Positions 1 through 10,100 of a DNA stretch of 23,503 bases are shown piece by piece. The notes under the pieces were generated by a model. It ran no database searches. It saw only the letters and a program-made list of their open reading frames with translations, and had not been told where the DNA came from. Position 1 is the stretch's first letter. Each line of letters opens with the position of its first letter. Made by a program: the position numbers and the translations under genes. The stretch comes from Physocladia obscura. Lineage: Eukaryota; Chytridiomycota; Chytridiomycetes; Chytridiales; Chytriomycetaceae. The stretch covers positions 1 to 23,503 of the forward strand of contig JADGJH010000253.1 of assembly GCA_027596945.1 (NCBI GenBank), read 5' to 3'.

Positions 1-126
1 CATTGGACATGTATCTGCTAACTGCATGGTAGTCTCTACCAATGTTAAATAGTCTAAGTTTTTAAGTTCTAATAAATTGCTAATCTCTTCTGCATTTCCT
101 ATTAATCCTTTCCATGTACTAATCAT
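1..126 (-). CDS. LINE ORF2 N-terminus, EEP endonuclease start (partial at window edge)
   Basis: An ATG at 126-124 opens a frame that stays open to the left edge (42 codons). It begins MISTWKGLIGNAEEI and continues through NLLELKNLDYLTLVETT. This matches the start of endonuclease/exonuclease/phosphatase domains of LINE ORF2 proteins: a first beta strand with a W-x-G pattern, then a strand ending in a conserved Glu (here VET), which is a metal ligand in the family. The ATG overlaps the TGA of ORF1 as ATGA. The reverse transcriptase would lie outside the window. Whether the rest is intact cannot be told. Confidence 0.6.
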   Translation of the reverse strand, partial: MISTWKGLIGNAEEISNLLELKNLDYLTLVETTMQLADTCPM

Positions 127-2055
127 TGTTGCATTGGTACAACATTGCGACTAGTACTTTTGTTTCCATCATTTTCATTTACGGTGAAAGAATTCGCGAG
201 GTTTTTGCTAATTCTAGAGTTCTGCGCTGTAGGTACACTCAGTTTACGCAGGGTATATGCCTTGATTTCCTCACTAAGATCAGCTGGTACACTAGCCAGT
301 GCTGCATTTTTCATAAGGCCAAAGCGTGCCTGGTTGAAGATTGCTGCTCGGCACTGCACAAATTGTTGTGAGTTGCAATCAATTCTGTGAGCTGGAATGG
401 CAGTTTGGTTGAAGTTTTCCAGTAGCAGACCTGCCTCTGTGAGTTTTTCTCTGATGTTATCTTCAAAGTCTTTATCAAAGAATATTTCACAATTAGAAAA
501 GCCTCAATGAAGGGCAGCTTATACTTATGTGGACTGCTAAAATTGATTTGAGTTGTCCAAATTGCCCGGCCTCCCAAGTCAGGAAATCTGTTCTTATATA
601 GCACGAGGTCATTGTTGTTGCACGTTTTGGGTGCTGGACACCAGGTTGTTGTGGGCGGTATGCTGCACAAACAACCAGCGCAGCAAGCTCTTTCCCAGAT
701 TTTGCAGTGCTAAGTTTCTTGTAGGTGAGTTGTTCCCTTGTTTTGTTTTCATTATTTTTTTTTCTATTTTTCATCGGAGCGGCGAAAATTGTTCCTGGGT
801 TTTGTCCAGTCCACGCCAGCGCCGCTGGTAGTCGAGACTGGTTTCTTTTGCAGCTACAATCCACTAGAGTGTAGGATTGCGACCGTGTGCACTCTCTTTG
901 GCCCTGCGCACTATTTGCACAGCCACGTGAAGTCACCTGTGGTGCAACCTGCACTGCCAAGGCAATACGTTGCAGGGCGGCCAAAGTATCCCTCAATTGT
1001 ATCCTATTGCTATTCCCGCCAGTTTGGTTTGTTTTTGCAGCCTGCGCGCCGCTTGTGTGGTTCCCTGCTGCTGTTTGGTCTGTTGTCGCTCAGTTTTGAT
1101 TCATGTTTTTGGCGACCTTGTCACGTTGTAACATTCTAGCTGCGCCAGGTGGAAATGAGGCAGCACTGGGGCCCGCCTTGTGTGTTTGCGCGGTGTTTTC
1201 AGGGTGTTCCCTGCCGTTTGCCACCGCTTGTTCCATCCAGTCTTCGAACCAGCCGCTTCTCCCTTTTTCCTTCAGTTTCACTATTTCCTCGTCCTTCTCC
1301 TTTGTCTCTCTCCGCATTTGGGTGAGTTCCTCGTATATCTGGGCCATTTGACTCATCATCTGGCCGATTGTTCTATTCATTGCAGCGATTTGCACTGTCA
1401 GATCTTTGAGTGTTTCACTCTCACTCATCTCCAATTCTCCTTTCTCTCTGTTTGTTTCTTCTGTGTTTGGCTTGTTAATAAAGTTTGCTTTTTGCTTTTT
1501 ATACTGATTTGTTTGTGATTGCTGTGCTGGTTCTGGTTGTACTTCATTTTTTCGTTGTTGTTGTAGTGCTTCACTTTTTTTTCTTGCAGAGGTTGGTTCG
1601 GTCCAGTTCTGTTGGATCTGTTTGTCTAAACTGGTGAGTCGTTCTCCTAGCTCTCTAAACTGCTGATTGGAGCTGGCTTGAAGCTGATCCCTAAGTCTAG
1701 GTTGGTTCTGGCAAGTTTTACACTCGAGTGATATAAGTCGAATTCCAAATGCGTTTAGATTCCCGCAGCCTGATTTGCTCATGAATAAGCCATTGCAGGT
1801 ATTGTTCCCGAGTTGTTTGTTGCAGGTAAGCATCTGTTTTACGCTTTGCCAAGTGCTTTGTTCGAGTTTGGCGTAACTGTCAGCAGATTCTTCAACTACA
1901 GGTTCCAGTTGCAATTCAGATGCGAATTGTACGTTTGCAGGGATCATGGAGTGAATTCCTGGCAATTTGTTTTGCGGAGTCTCAAAGTAGCTGTTGAGCT
2001 TTTGCTGTTGCAGTGTTTGTGTTGTGTGCTGTTTGACGGCACACAGATTTTTCAA
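123..2055 (-). pseudogene. LINE ORF1 (gag-like), broken
   Basis: Frame one runs from an ATG at 2055 to a TGA at 1092-1090 and continues open in the same frame to a TAA at 493. The natural reading then appears to shift: a second frame covers about 670-480 and a third about 490-123, ending in TGA at 125-123. The first segment holds a Cys cluster (CNGLFMSKSGCGN, then LECKTCQNQ), a Gln-rich stretch and a predicted coiled coil (MAQIYEELTQMRRETKEKDE). The last segment is a smooth LINE-ORF1-like tail (CRAAIFNQARFGLMKN). In the source element the protein would be an RNA-binding nucleocapsid-like partner of the ORF2 enzyme. Decay by point mutation and indels is visible; function in this copy is unlikely. 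Confidence 0.6.
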
Positions 2056-2379
2056 AGAAAAGTCCCTCCCTAACTATGATTAGAAAAAGTCAAGTAACTT
2101 CATTACACCATTTTCTTGATTAGAAACTGTTTTATCATCTTCATCAGGCATTTTTCATTTTAATGGTGTCATTTGGTGTAGGGCACATTCTTTGGCACAG
2201 AATTAATTGTAATTTTTGGTAAGTTTTTCGAAATTGATGCTGTGCCATTGCTTCTTTTTGTTGCTGCCTTGCCAATCTTGGTTTGTTTCCAGTTATTGTA
2301 TTGCATGCAGAAACTGTGCTCTGAATTGCAGAATATAGCAATGCTTCCAGGTATGGCAGTAATGCTATTAATGTTTATA
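2056..2379. other. Gene-poor stretch between the LINE ORF1 and the Cys-rich ORF
   Basis: Only short overlapping minus-strand frames are found here, 65-76 codons, without recognisable domains. It may be the 5' UTR of the LINE or part of another repeat. I can support no gene. Confidence 0.4.
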
Positions 2380-2643
2380 TTATGCCTGGCAAGAAACACA
2401 GTGACAGACAGGAGTCCCAGAGATTCTGACTCTTTTAGTGCTCAAAGGTTGTTTGCCAAGCATAATACATTCACACTCTGTAGCTGGTTTGACACAAAAA
2501 AAGCATTTGTGGCACATGACATAGGTTTTATTTAAATCAAACACACCATTGTCATTTTCTGAATTGTCTGATGACAGCTCCACATCTTTGACGCTGTCTT
2601 GTCTGCAAATTAAATCAGTTTTGGAGAGACCATCATAGACCAT
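2380..2643 (-). CDS. Small Cys-rich hypothetical ORF
   Basis: This is an 87-codon frame from ATG 2643 to a TAA at 2380. The N-terminal half is acidic and Ser/Asn-rich. The C-terminal half is Cys-dense: CHKCFFC near residue 45, then CEC, then CHCVSC close to the end. That spacing suggests metal binding, but I do not recognise the family. The reading may be one exon or a fragment of a larger repeat-borne gene, because the surrounding frames are broken and a LINE lies immediately downstream. It is also downstream of the LIG1 stop on the same strand. Real expression is unproven. Confidence 0.3.
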   Translation of the reverse strand: MVYDGLSKTDLICRQDSVKDVELSSDNSENDNGVFDLNKTYVMCHKCFFCVKPATECECIMLGKQPLSTKRVRISGTPVCHCVSCQA

Positions 2644-2861
2644 TATAATCCATTACATACATTTCTTTGAAATTCTTTTTTTTTCTTCTCAAAACTTTTG
2701 AAATTAGCTTAAAATGTCACAACTGGTTTCTTGCAAAACTCGACAGCCGAAGGAAACCCAAATAACTTGTAAATTTCATGCAATTATTGCAGATTTGCAA
2801 TTATGCACACATGCACTGCTTATATTTGTAAAGGCAAACAAGGCAAAAAAAAGTTTTTTCT

Positions 2862-5800
2862 TCAAAAATCGTCCTCCAAAACATTTCCAGACGCACTATT
2901 CAAATTCTGAGCGCGATACATTGTCGCAACTTGTTCAGCATTTGTTGCTTGTTCGGGCCCTTTGTCTTCCCGTACACGTATAAATCTTGGGAATCGCAAA
3001 CTAATTCCTTTGCTTGGGTCACATAATCCTTTTCCCGCATGATGAACCGGAGAAATTGACAAGTCAGCTGCTTTTACTTCCCAGACTTGGACTGGTTTGA
3101 ACCAAACATCAGGACGAATGTTGGGAACATCTGAGAATTGATAGTATGAGGGTGGAACATCGATTTTGTACGGTTCAAACAATTCATAAAATTGCTTCAA
3201 GTTTTCTTCAGTTAGACCAGTAGCAACCTATTGAATTATATATGAGAAAGCAGTAGTTCATTAGTTTCAGTTTCCATACCTTGCAAATACTTTGATAAGT
3301 TTCACTGTCATCATCATAGCAAGCCAAGAGAAACCCTCCATACCATCCAGTTCTCTTTCCTTTTCCAAAATACCCCCCAATCACAACGAGATCTAAAGTA
3401 TCACCGATTCCAGTTAAATAATCTTTCTTGACCTAAATAATTTTTGAAAAGAAAACAAAAATTATAAATATATATATAATAACCACTACAAAAACCAACC
3501 TTCAACCAATTTTTTGAACGAATGCTTGGCTCGTACGTTGATCCGTCGTCCATTGTTTTTACCATTAACCCTTCGCAGTTCCCGGCCACACTTTCGTCCA
3601 GAAAAGTTTGAATCTCATCGACGGAGCTCGCTTCAAGTGCTTTTGCAAACGTAAACTTTCCCTCCTGTTCAAAAAAGCTTTTCTTCAAACTCTCTTTACG
3701 TGACCGAAGAGTTTCCGTGATCAGCGACTGGTTTTTTTTGTTTTAAATTCATTTTTCCGCCATTATGAAGGATATGACAATTTATATACACCTTTCCGTT
3801 GAGATATAAAATATCAAACACATAAACACAAACAGCAACCTGGATATCTTCGACAGCAACATCCTGTTTACTTAAATATTAGCGAAGCATAACCCACTAA
3901 ATCACAAAACCTTTCTTTTCCTGGTACTCAGTACTTGAAATGGTAAAATACACTTTTTCTTTATATCCCATGCAACAGCTTCGCAGTCAAGAACAAACGA
4001 TGTAACACCTGGCGCAATTACGTCTGGAAGCATTTGCATAATGTCTGGGTATTTCACACTCAAATTTTCACTGTTTCGACTATATATGTTTATAGTTCCG
4101 TCTTCCAGTTGATGAATCTGCGCACGTTCGCCATCATATTTGAATTCACAAATGAAGTTAATATTTTCGAAGCGATCAAGAACTTCCGTCAACGATTTTG
4201 TTGGGTGTGCAAGCATTGGTTTTAGAGGAATGCCTGGAGTGAGTTTACAAATTTCATGCAGTTTTTTAATGCCATGCTCTGCCAATGCTGGAATTATAAT
4301 GTCATAGTTTGGAAGTTCACTGTATGGGTGAAAAGTCAATTTTTTTTTTTCAAGAACCTATAAATTAGTGCTTTTTACCAGTAAACTTGTTTCAAAATGG
4401 CAGTCCCACTTTCTAATTCCCTTTCAAGCTTTTCTTTGGACCAAGCTTTGCATTCTAATTGTTGCGAAAATTACACTATTAAGAAGTAACCATAAACCAA
4501 AGTACACATATACCTATATTTGATATTATGGACGCATGCGAAATTGCGACAAGAACAGTTTTTTCAGCCAAGCCTATTCGTAACTTTCCTTCAAGCGATC
4601 GAATCAAGAACTTAGTTTCACTTCCTTTGCAGTTTACAAGAAGAGAATTAATTCTTTCAATCTTTTTCGCTTGAGACTGGCAAATGACAACGAGAGTATT
4701 AAAAAAAAGTGAGAAATTTCGCAAAGCGATTGAGCAAATTCAAATAATCAACCACCCACCGAAGAACCAGAAATTCCAGAAATCTCTTTCAAAGTGGCAA
4801 AAACTTTATCGACAGTCAAGATTTTACCGACACCAAACGTCATTTGTTTCTTCTTGCTCACTTCAGCAACAGTTCCCAAATCCCCAACTTTATCACAATC
4901 AGATTTGATGTTGGAAATTGATCGTCCTGTCGCATTTGCTACTGCTTTCATCAAAATGCTGTCACCGATTCCCAGTTCTTTACCTTCGTATTCAGGACAG
5001 ATCTTCAATGAATTTCGTTAACATTTTTTTAAGTAAAATTTTTTTGTGCAAAAAACCTTGTTCAGGCATAAATACACACACTGTAACAACGATTTTGGCG
5101 AGAGAAGCAAAACCATGCGGAAAAATTTTGTCAGAAATTCCGCTATTTTGAGACTAAATACATTTGAAAGACGAAAATTAGGAAACGCGATTTTAAAATT
5201 TTTTAGTTAACCGTTTAGTGGTCGCTTCAATCTCGTCAAAAGTTTTGCATAATGCACTATACGGAACAGGATCATTCTTTTTCCAAGAAGCGACAGAATC
5301 AGAGGAGTCAATCAATCTGTTAAAAATTCACAATATATTTATTCGATGGTTTTCAACGCAAAGAACTTACTTCAAAGCTGAATCAATAGAGTTTCCTGAC
5401 TCCTCATCATTGATATTGTTATCAGGTGCACCTCCTTCATTTTTAAGTATTATACAAGATTACACCAGTTTTGGTTTTTTGGAGAATAGAATCTATTCAT
5501 ACCAGCTTTCATACTATCGGCCGCTTTTTTTTCGGTTTTTAAATTATCGACAGAGTTTTCTACGACACTAGTCGCGACAGTGTCGGAGCTTGGCTTTTGG
5601 CCCGTAGTTTTATTTGCAAACATGGGGTGCACTTTCCTTCCAGCGAGATTAAGGCCAGGAATAATCTTTGTATCAGAAGTACACTCAAGCAAATTAGGTT
5701 GAAGTATGGGTGCCTTCATAGGAGTTTGAAAGTCATCGTCAACACCAGATTCAAAATGTGAATCTTTTTGTTTTTTTGATGGTGGCACATTCGTATTATC

Positions 5801-6357
5801 CGATAGACTTTCGGAGAATGTGAAAGCAGATGAGTGGTCTGGTTTTAGGTTCCTGACCAGCTGATCATTGTCCGAATCTGAGTCTGTGATAATAAGAGTA
5901 TGGGGTCTCTTTGCTGTTGCTGATGATTGCGGTGGTGAAGCAATTGATTTTTCCAACTGTGCGCTCACTGTTGTTACCACTGTTTCTGCCTCTGTACGCG
6001 AATATAAAGGCATTAGCGACGCGGACAAGCAATCCAAACGTTAAACTTACGAGTCACCCTCTGTGGGCTGATATTACCGCTGTTTGTGTGTGTATTAGCC
6101 GTATCACCGGGAGAGTTATTGTTATTGCTATTGCTATTGCCGTTGTTGTTGTTGCCACTATTCTCCGTGTTTGCGCTGGCAACCGATTCGTCTTGTTTTG
6201 TAGCTGCCTTGTTGATAAAGCGGCTATAATAAATAAACAAGCACACACAATCAGCATTACTATCGTTATCGTTATTGTATCTTTGTCTGTAGTTACTGTT
6301 TCGCACTCACAAGAGCGTTGTTTGTTTCTTGCCTGTTGCTGCAGGTATCTTTGTCAT
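2862..6357 (-). CDS. LIG1: DNA ligase I (ATP-dependent, replicative)
   Basis: Seals Okazaki fragments and excision-repair nicks in the nucleus by ATP-dependent lysine adenylation. Fourteen exons (minus strand): 6357-6311, 6223-6051, 5991-5456, 5402-5371, 5316-5212, 5153-5057, 5002-4760, 4676-4514, 4454-4379, 4319-3911, 3863-3792, 3727-3500, 3432-3280, 3227-2862; all phases close, giving 899 aa (human LIG1 is 919). Residues 12-19 are a PIP box (QTTLFRFI). Residues ~20-250 are low complexity, with an Asn run. The DNA-binding domain is exons 4-9 ([19 protein letters not shown]). Motif I is [11 protein letters not shown] with the nucleotidyl Lys near residue 551; motif [14 protein letters not shown]; motif IV EGLMVK; motif V NWLKVK. 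The C-terminal OB fold ends in [20 protein letters not shown]. The least certain junction is intron 3 (acceptor at 5403 or 5400). Confidence 0.95.
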
Positions 6358-6572
6358 TTTTGAATGTCCGAACTTACTACGGAAAAAGAATTGGATGACC
6401 ATAAAGTCCCTCATAGCATACTGGCAACAAAGAGATAGGGAGAAAATACGTGAACCATTGAAGAAAGCGATTAGAAATCCAAAAAGAATTGCGTGATTAA
6501 AGTTCTTGAGATGATGACGTTGCAGTTTTTAAACAGCAAAAAGAATAATCAAACACAACAGTATCATTCCCA
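6358..6572. promoter_or_regulatory. Divergent intergenic promoter between LIG1 and the GNAT gene
   Basis: These 215 bp separate the two start codons facing away from each other, so both promoters must lie here or overlap the flanking 5' UTRs. I see a TGACGT (CRE/ATF-half-like) core near 6517 and AT-rich stretches. I find no ACGCGT MCB-type cell-cycle box, which might have been expected for LIG1. No TATA assignment is safe. Confidence 0.4.
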
Positions 6573-7156
6573 ATGATCATCATTCTAGGCACCGAAGAAC
6601 ACATCGCTGTTTACATTGCTCTTGCCAGGAAAACTTTTGCTGAAACCTTTGGCCACTTGTTCACCGTGCAAGATTTGGAAGATGTTTTACAAGCTCGATA
6701 CAATCCTGCAGAAATGCAACTTGACTTGAAAAACGATATTATCTACTTTCTATGCAATAATTCTGACACCATAGCATCTAAGCCATTTGGTTTCTGCCAG
6801 CTCAAGCCAGACTCTCGTAACAATTTGTTGGCTGTGGAACAGTACAGTAATCCTAGTTGGGAGATACATCGCTTTTATCTTACTAATGAGTATCACGGCA
6901 AGGGCGGAGCTGGCTTCTTGATGAATTTTGTGCTGGATCATCTGAAATCAAAGGGCGTGAAAAGTATTTGGTTGAATGTCTGGCAAGAAAACCACAGAGC
7001 AAAAGTATTCTATCAGAAATGGAGATTCGAGTGAGTCCCCAGTTTTCCCAACTCAATATCCTAACTCCAAAAATCAGACACAGCGGTAAAACTACACCAA
7101 CGATAGTGAACAACACGGAATATACCTATGATATTTTCATCACATGCTTTTCTTAA
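6573..7156 (+). CDS. GNAT-family N-acetyltransferase
   Basis: Transfers an acetyl group from acetyl-CoA to an amine; the substrate cannot be told from sequence. Two exons, 6573-7030 and 7078-7156, are joined over a 47-nt intron with a GTGAGT donor, giving 178 aa. The N-terminal helix pair (VYIALARKTFAETFGHLFT) is typical of stand-alone GNATs of the RimI/PA4866-like kind. The acetyl-CoA pyrophosphate loop follows the strand IHRFYLTNEY as HGKGGAGFLM (about residues 109-118). Then come VKSIWLNVWQENHRAKVFYQ and, across the splice, KWRFEHSG. The C-terminal NNTEYTYDIF strand matches the usual GNAT end, which supports the splice; without splicing the frame stops two codons after the donor. Its stop codon is 7 bp from that of the convergent helicase gene. 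Confidence 0.88.
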
Positions 7157-7161
7157 ATAAA
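7156..7161 (+). terminator. Polyadenylation signal AATAAA of the GNAT gene
   Basis: AATAAA starts on the last base of the GNAT stop codon. Cleavage 10-30 nt downstream would fall within the last coding exon of the convergent helicase gene, so the GNAT 3' UTR is antisense to the end of that gene. Confidence 0.5.
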
Positions 7162-7163
7162 AT

Positions 7164-10100
7164 TTATAAATCAAACGTTAAAGCATCAACTTCAGACGCA
7201 AAAATATCCCAACAATCTCCTGCCGGTTGATTATTTGAATCAATCAAAGAAAATCCATGGGCCTCATTTTCTTTCACAGAAGGCATCAAACTTGCGAATA
7301 TTTTATTTGGGGTGTCTCTAGAGTCGCTTGTAGCGTCAATCTCCGAAATGCATGAAACAATGTCATTGTATTCCATTCCATCTATTCCAGTTTAATTGTC
7401 TGTAAATCTGAAATTCAATTATAATCACAATTCAAACTTACCACATCCCTCAATAACATGACTCCAAACACGACTCCGAGACAAAAGTGTGCCATTTCCC
7501 ACAATAATCAGATGCCGCCTTGCGCGAGTTAATGCAACATTAACACGTTTGGCTTCTTCAATAAATCCAATATCCAAACTGCGAACAGTTGAAATCAAAA
7601 TAACATCCTTTTCACCCCCTTGAAATGAATCAATAGTGCTAACTTGAATGCCACAAGGGCCTAAATTTGAAAAAAATTTTTGGGCGATCAACGCAGCTTG
7701 ACTTTTGTCTTTTTTTTTTTTGTTTTACGTTTGTTTTTCTGATTATTTTTTGCTCTTGAAAATGAGGAAAAAAACTCACAAAATGTGATCACCCCGATTT
7801 TACCGCCATCAAGGTCGACTCCATTATTTCTGGCACAAAAATTTACCAAAGCAGCAACGGTTTTGACAATAACATCAACTTCCTCCAAATTCACAAGACT
7901 TCCACCGAATCCGCCAACATCTGAAGCACCTCTCTTTTCTTTCCCGTTGCCCACATTTACAAAGCAAGCCGATCCTAGCCTCTCTGCGATCGGACCTGTG
8001 CTCTCCACGCTTCCACCATTTCGCAGCATTCCGCTATAAAACAACATGTTTGAAAACTGTGCAATTCGAGGATGACATCGGTACTGTGTCCGCAACATTA
8101 TTGGCGACAAATTTCCCCGAGCTGCTAAAAGACGATCATAAAGCGTGCGTGAAAGGCTTGATGAAGCAGATGCAACGGCACATGGAGTTTCTAAAGTTGG
8201 AGAGAGCTGTTGTGGATCACCAATCACGAGCGCATGAGATGGGTTAAAGCAAAGAAGAGGAAGAAGAGAAAGGGGCTCAGTCATCTGGAAAAGAAAAAAA
8301 AGAAAAAACAGGATTTGGAATAATTTAGACCTTGCAAATTTGAAAAATAAATCAAAAGAAATACAAACTTGACTGCATTCATCAAGAATCAAAATAGATG
8401 CTTCAATCTCTTGAAGTGACTCAAAAGATGTCGCCACACATGTTACACCGATAACAAATGCAGTATCCAACAAATTTCTGTTTTCATTTGCTTTTTTATT
8501 TTTTTATTTGTTTTAAAAAACAGCAGTTCTTCCAATATGCACACAACACACCTTCAAATCTGCGCACGGCCTCTTGCAATGCTTTACGGTGTTGTAAACT
8601 CATTCCCTCCCCATCTTTCTTCAACATTCCTTTAAGTTCTTTCAGATCGTCATTTGAGCTTTTCATTTGTTGCAGAGTGTACGGAAGCAAAACCTTTGCT
8701 ATTTTCTTAATACTTCCGACTCTAACAAAGTCAGTAAAACTAAGAGACATAAGTGATTGAAGGATTTGATCAACTGCAACTGCGAATAAACAGAAATCAA
8801 TAAAGACGCGAACACAAAAAATTGAATACCATTACTCATAGACGAAATTGCGACACGAAAATCTCCTTTGGCAACATGAATCAATCCATCATCAACTGCC
8901 CTACGTAAAAAGATAACAAGAACAGCAATCATGTATGTTTTTCCAGATCCAAATACCTAATTGTACAATAATGAAAAAATATATATTTAAAAAATATATA
9001 TAATAATAATAATAATATTAGGTAAAAAATTAGGAATAGAGTCGAGCCAAGTTCCTTTTTTGTTCCCCTACTAACCCCATGAACCAAGCGAATACGCGGA
9101 CAATTAGGATCAGAATTCTCGCAAAAAGCACAAGCAAAATCCTCCAAAACGCGTACTTGATCTTCATTCAACATAAAATCAATGCGAAATTCTTGAACAA
9201 GCCGCATCGCTGCCTCTCCTCGCTCTTGTTCATTCGTCAAAGTATCAATATCCTCATTCTCCTTTTCGTAATTTGGCATTCCTGTTAGAATTTCGTTGCA
9301 TAGTTGGAATTCGGGATTTGTTGAACTTGCAAGATTGCGGTGCATGAGAATATCTGTCATAAAGTTTCCGGCATGCAGCGCATAAACGTGTGACGTGGGG
9401 CATGCCAAAGAGAGATCTCGAGCCGAAAATGGAGATATTTCGATTGTGTTTGAAGAAGAAGCGCCGTAAAATACACTGAGCGTAACAATATTTAAGGTTG
9501 AAAAATCCGATGTCGGGGAGATAATCCAAATATCGTCTGCTTATTTCGTTGTTTCAATTAACTTGAATGATTACAACCACCGCTTAAATTTACCCTTGGA
9601 AACAGATAAATGCTCAAGTTTTGAGGAGAGAGTTAAAATCAAGTTTCCTTTTCGTTCCAGAAATTTTGGCTGTCCATCTTTGTGCTGAAAAGATTCTCGT
9701 GTGAGTGGAGTCAAAGTACCTTCGAATATCGGGAGTTTTCGAAAATAAATATTGTGCCGCTTTTCTTGCTTAAGGACTGACTGGTTGATTTGTTCGTTAT
9801 TTTTACTTTGATGCAATTTAAGCGCAAACTTGTCTAGTTGGACTTGCATATTTTCAATAATAGCTGTCTCGAATGATGTTTTGTAGTCATTTGATGAGCT
9901 CTAATTGTTAACATTGAGTTTCTTGCGAAAGTGAAAGTTGATTGTTTCACTTACAAACACTAAAGGTATCTTGAAAGTCCGTTTAACTGGCGCTTTTATC
10001 ATATTGGCGCATTCAATTGCGGATTTAAAATATAATGTATTTGGACTGTGCAACGGAATTAACTCGACAACTTTAGAGTTTGACTTTTTGTGTGGTTGCG

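Larger units (their letters stand above)
1..2055 (-). mobile_element. Non-LTR (LINE-type) retrotransposon, decayed, 5' part only
   Basis: On the minus strand a gag-like ORF1 is followed by the first codons of an ORF2 that looks like an EEP (APE-type) endonuclease, the order seen in LINEs. ORF1 has coiled-coil and Cys-containing regions and a basic C-terminal part. It carries one in-frame TGA and at least two frame shifts, so this copy cannot make an intact ORF1. ORF2 leaves the window at position 1. I see no target-site duplication, and the 5' end upstream of 2055 is undefined; 2056-2860 may hold its 5' UTR. The assignment rests on layout and general resemblance. Confidence 0.65.

Noticed and set aside
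1103..1518. Plus-strand Cys/Phe-rich ORFs opposite the LINE
   Set aside because: They are shadows of the Glu/Lys-rich ORF1 coiled coil on the minus strand.
4337..4357. Alternative acceptor for LIG1 exon 10 giving [16 protein letters not shown]
   Set aside because: It is in frame with a GTTTAC donor, but the acceptor at 4320 with the GTAAAA donor restores the family sequence KQVYCELPNYD without an insertion.
5911..6363. 150-codon plus-strand ORF rich in Val/Ile
   Set aside because: It is the antisense of the Asn/Ser-rich low-complexity N-terminal region of LIG1; AAC/AAT repeats give a stop-free complement.
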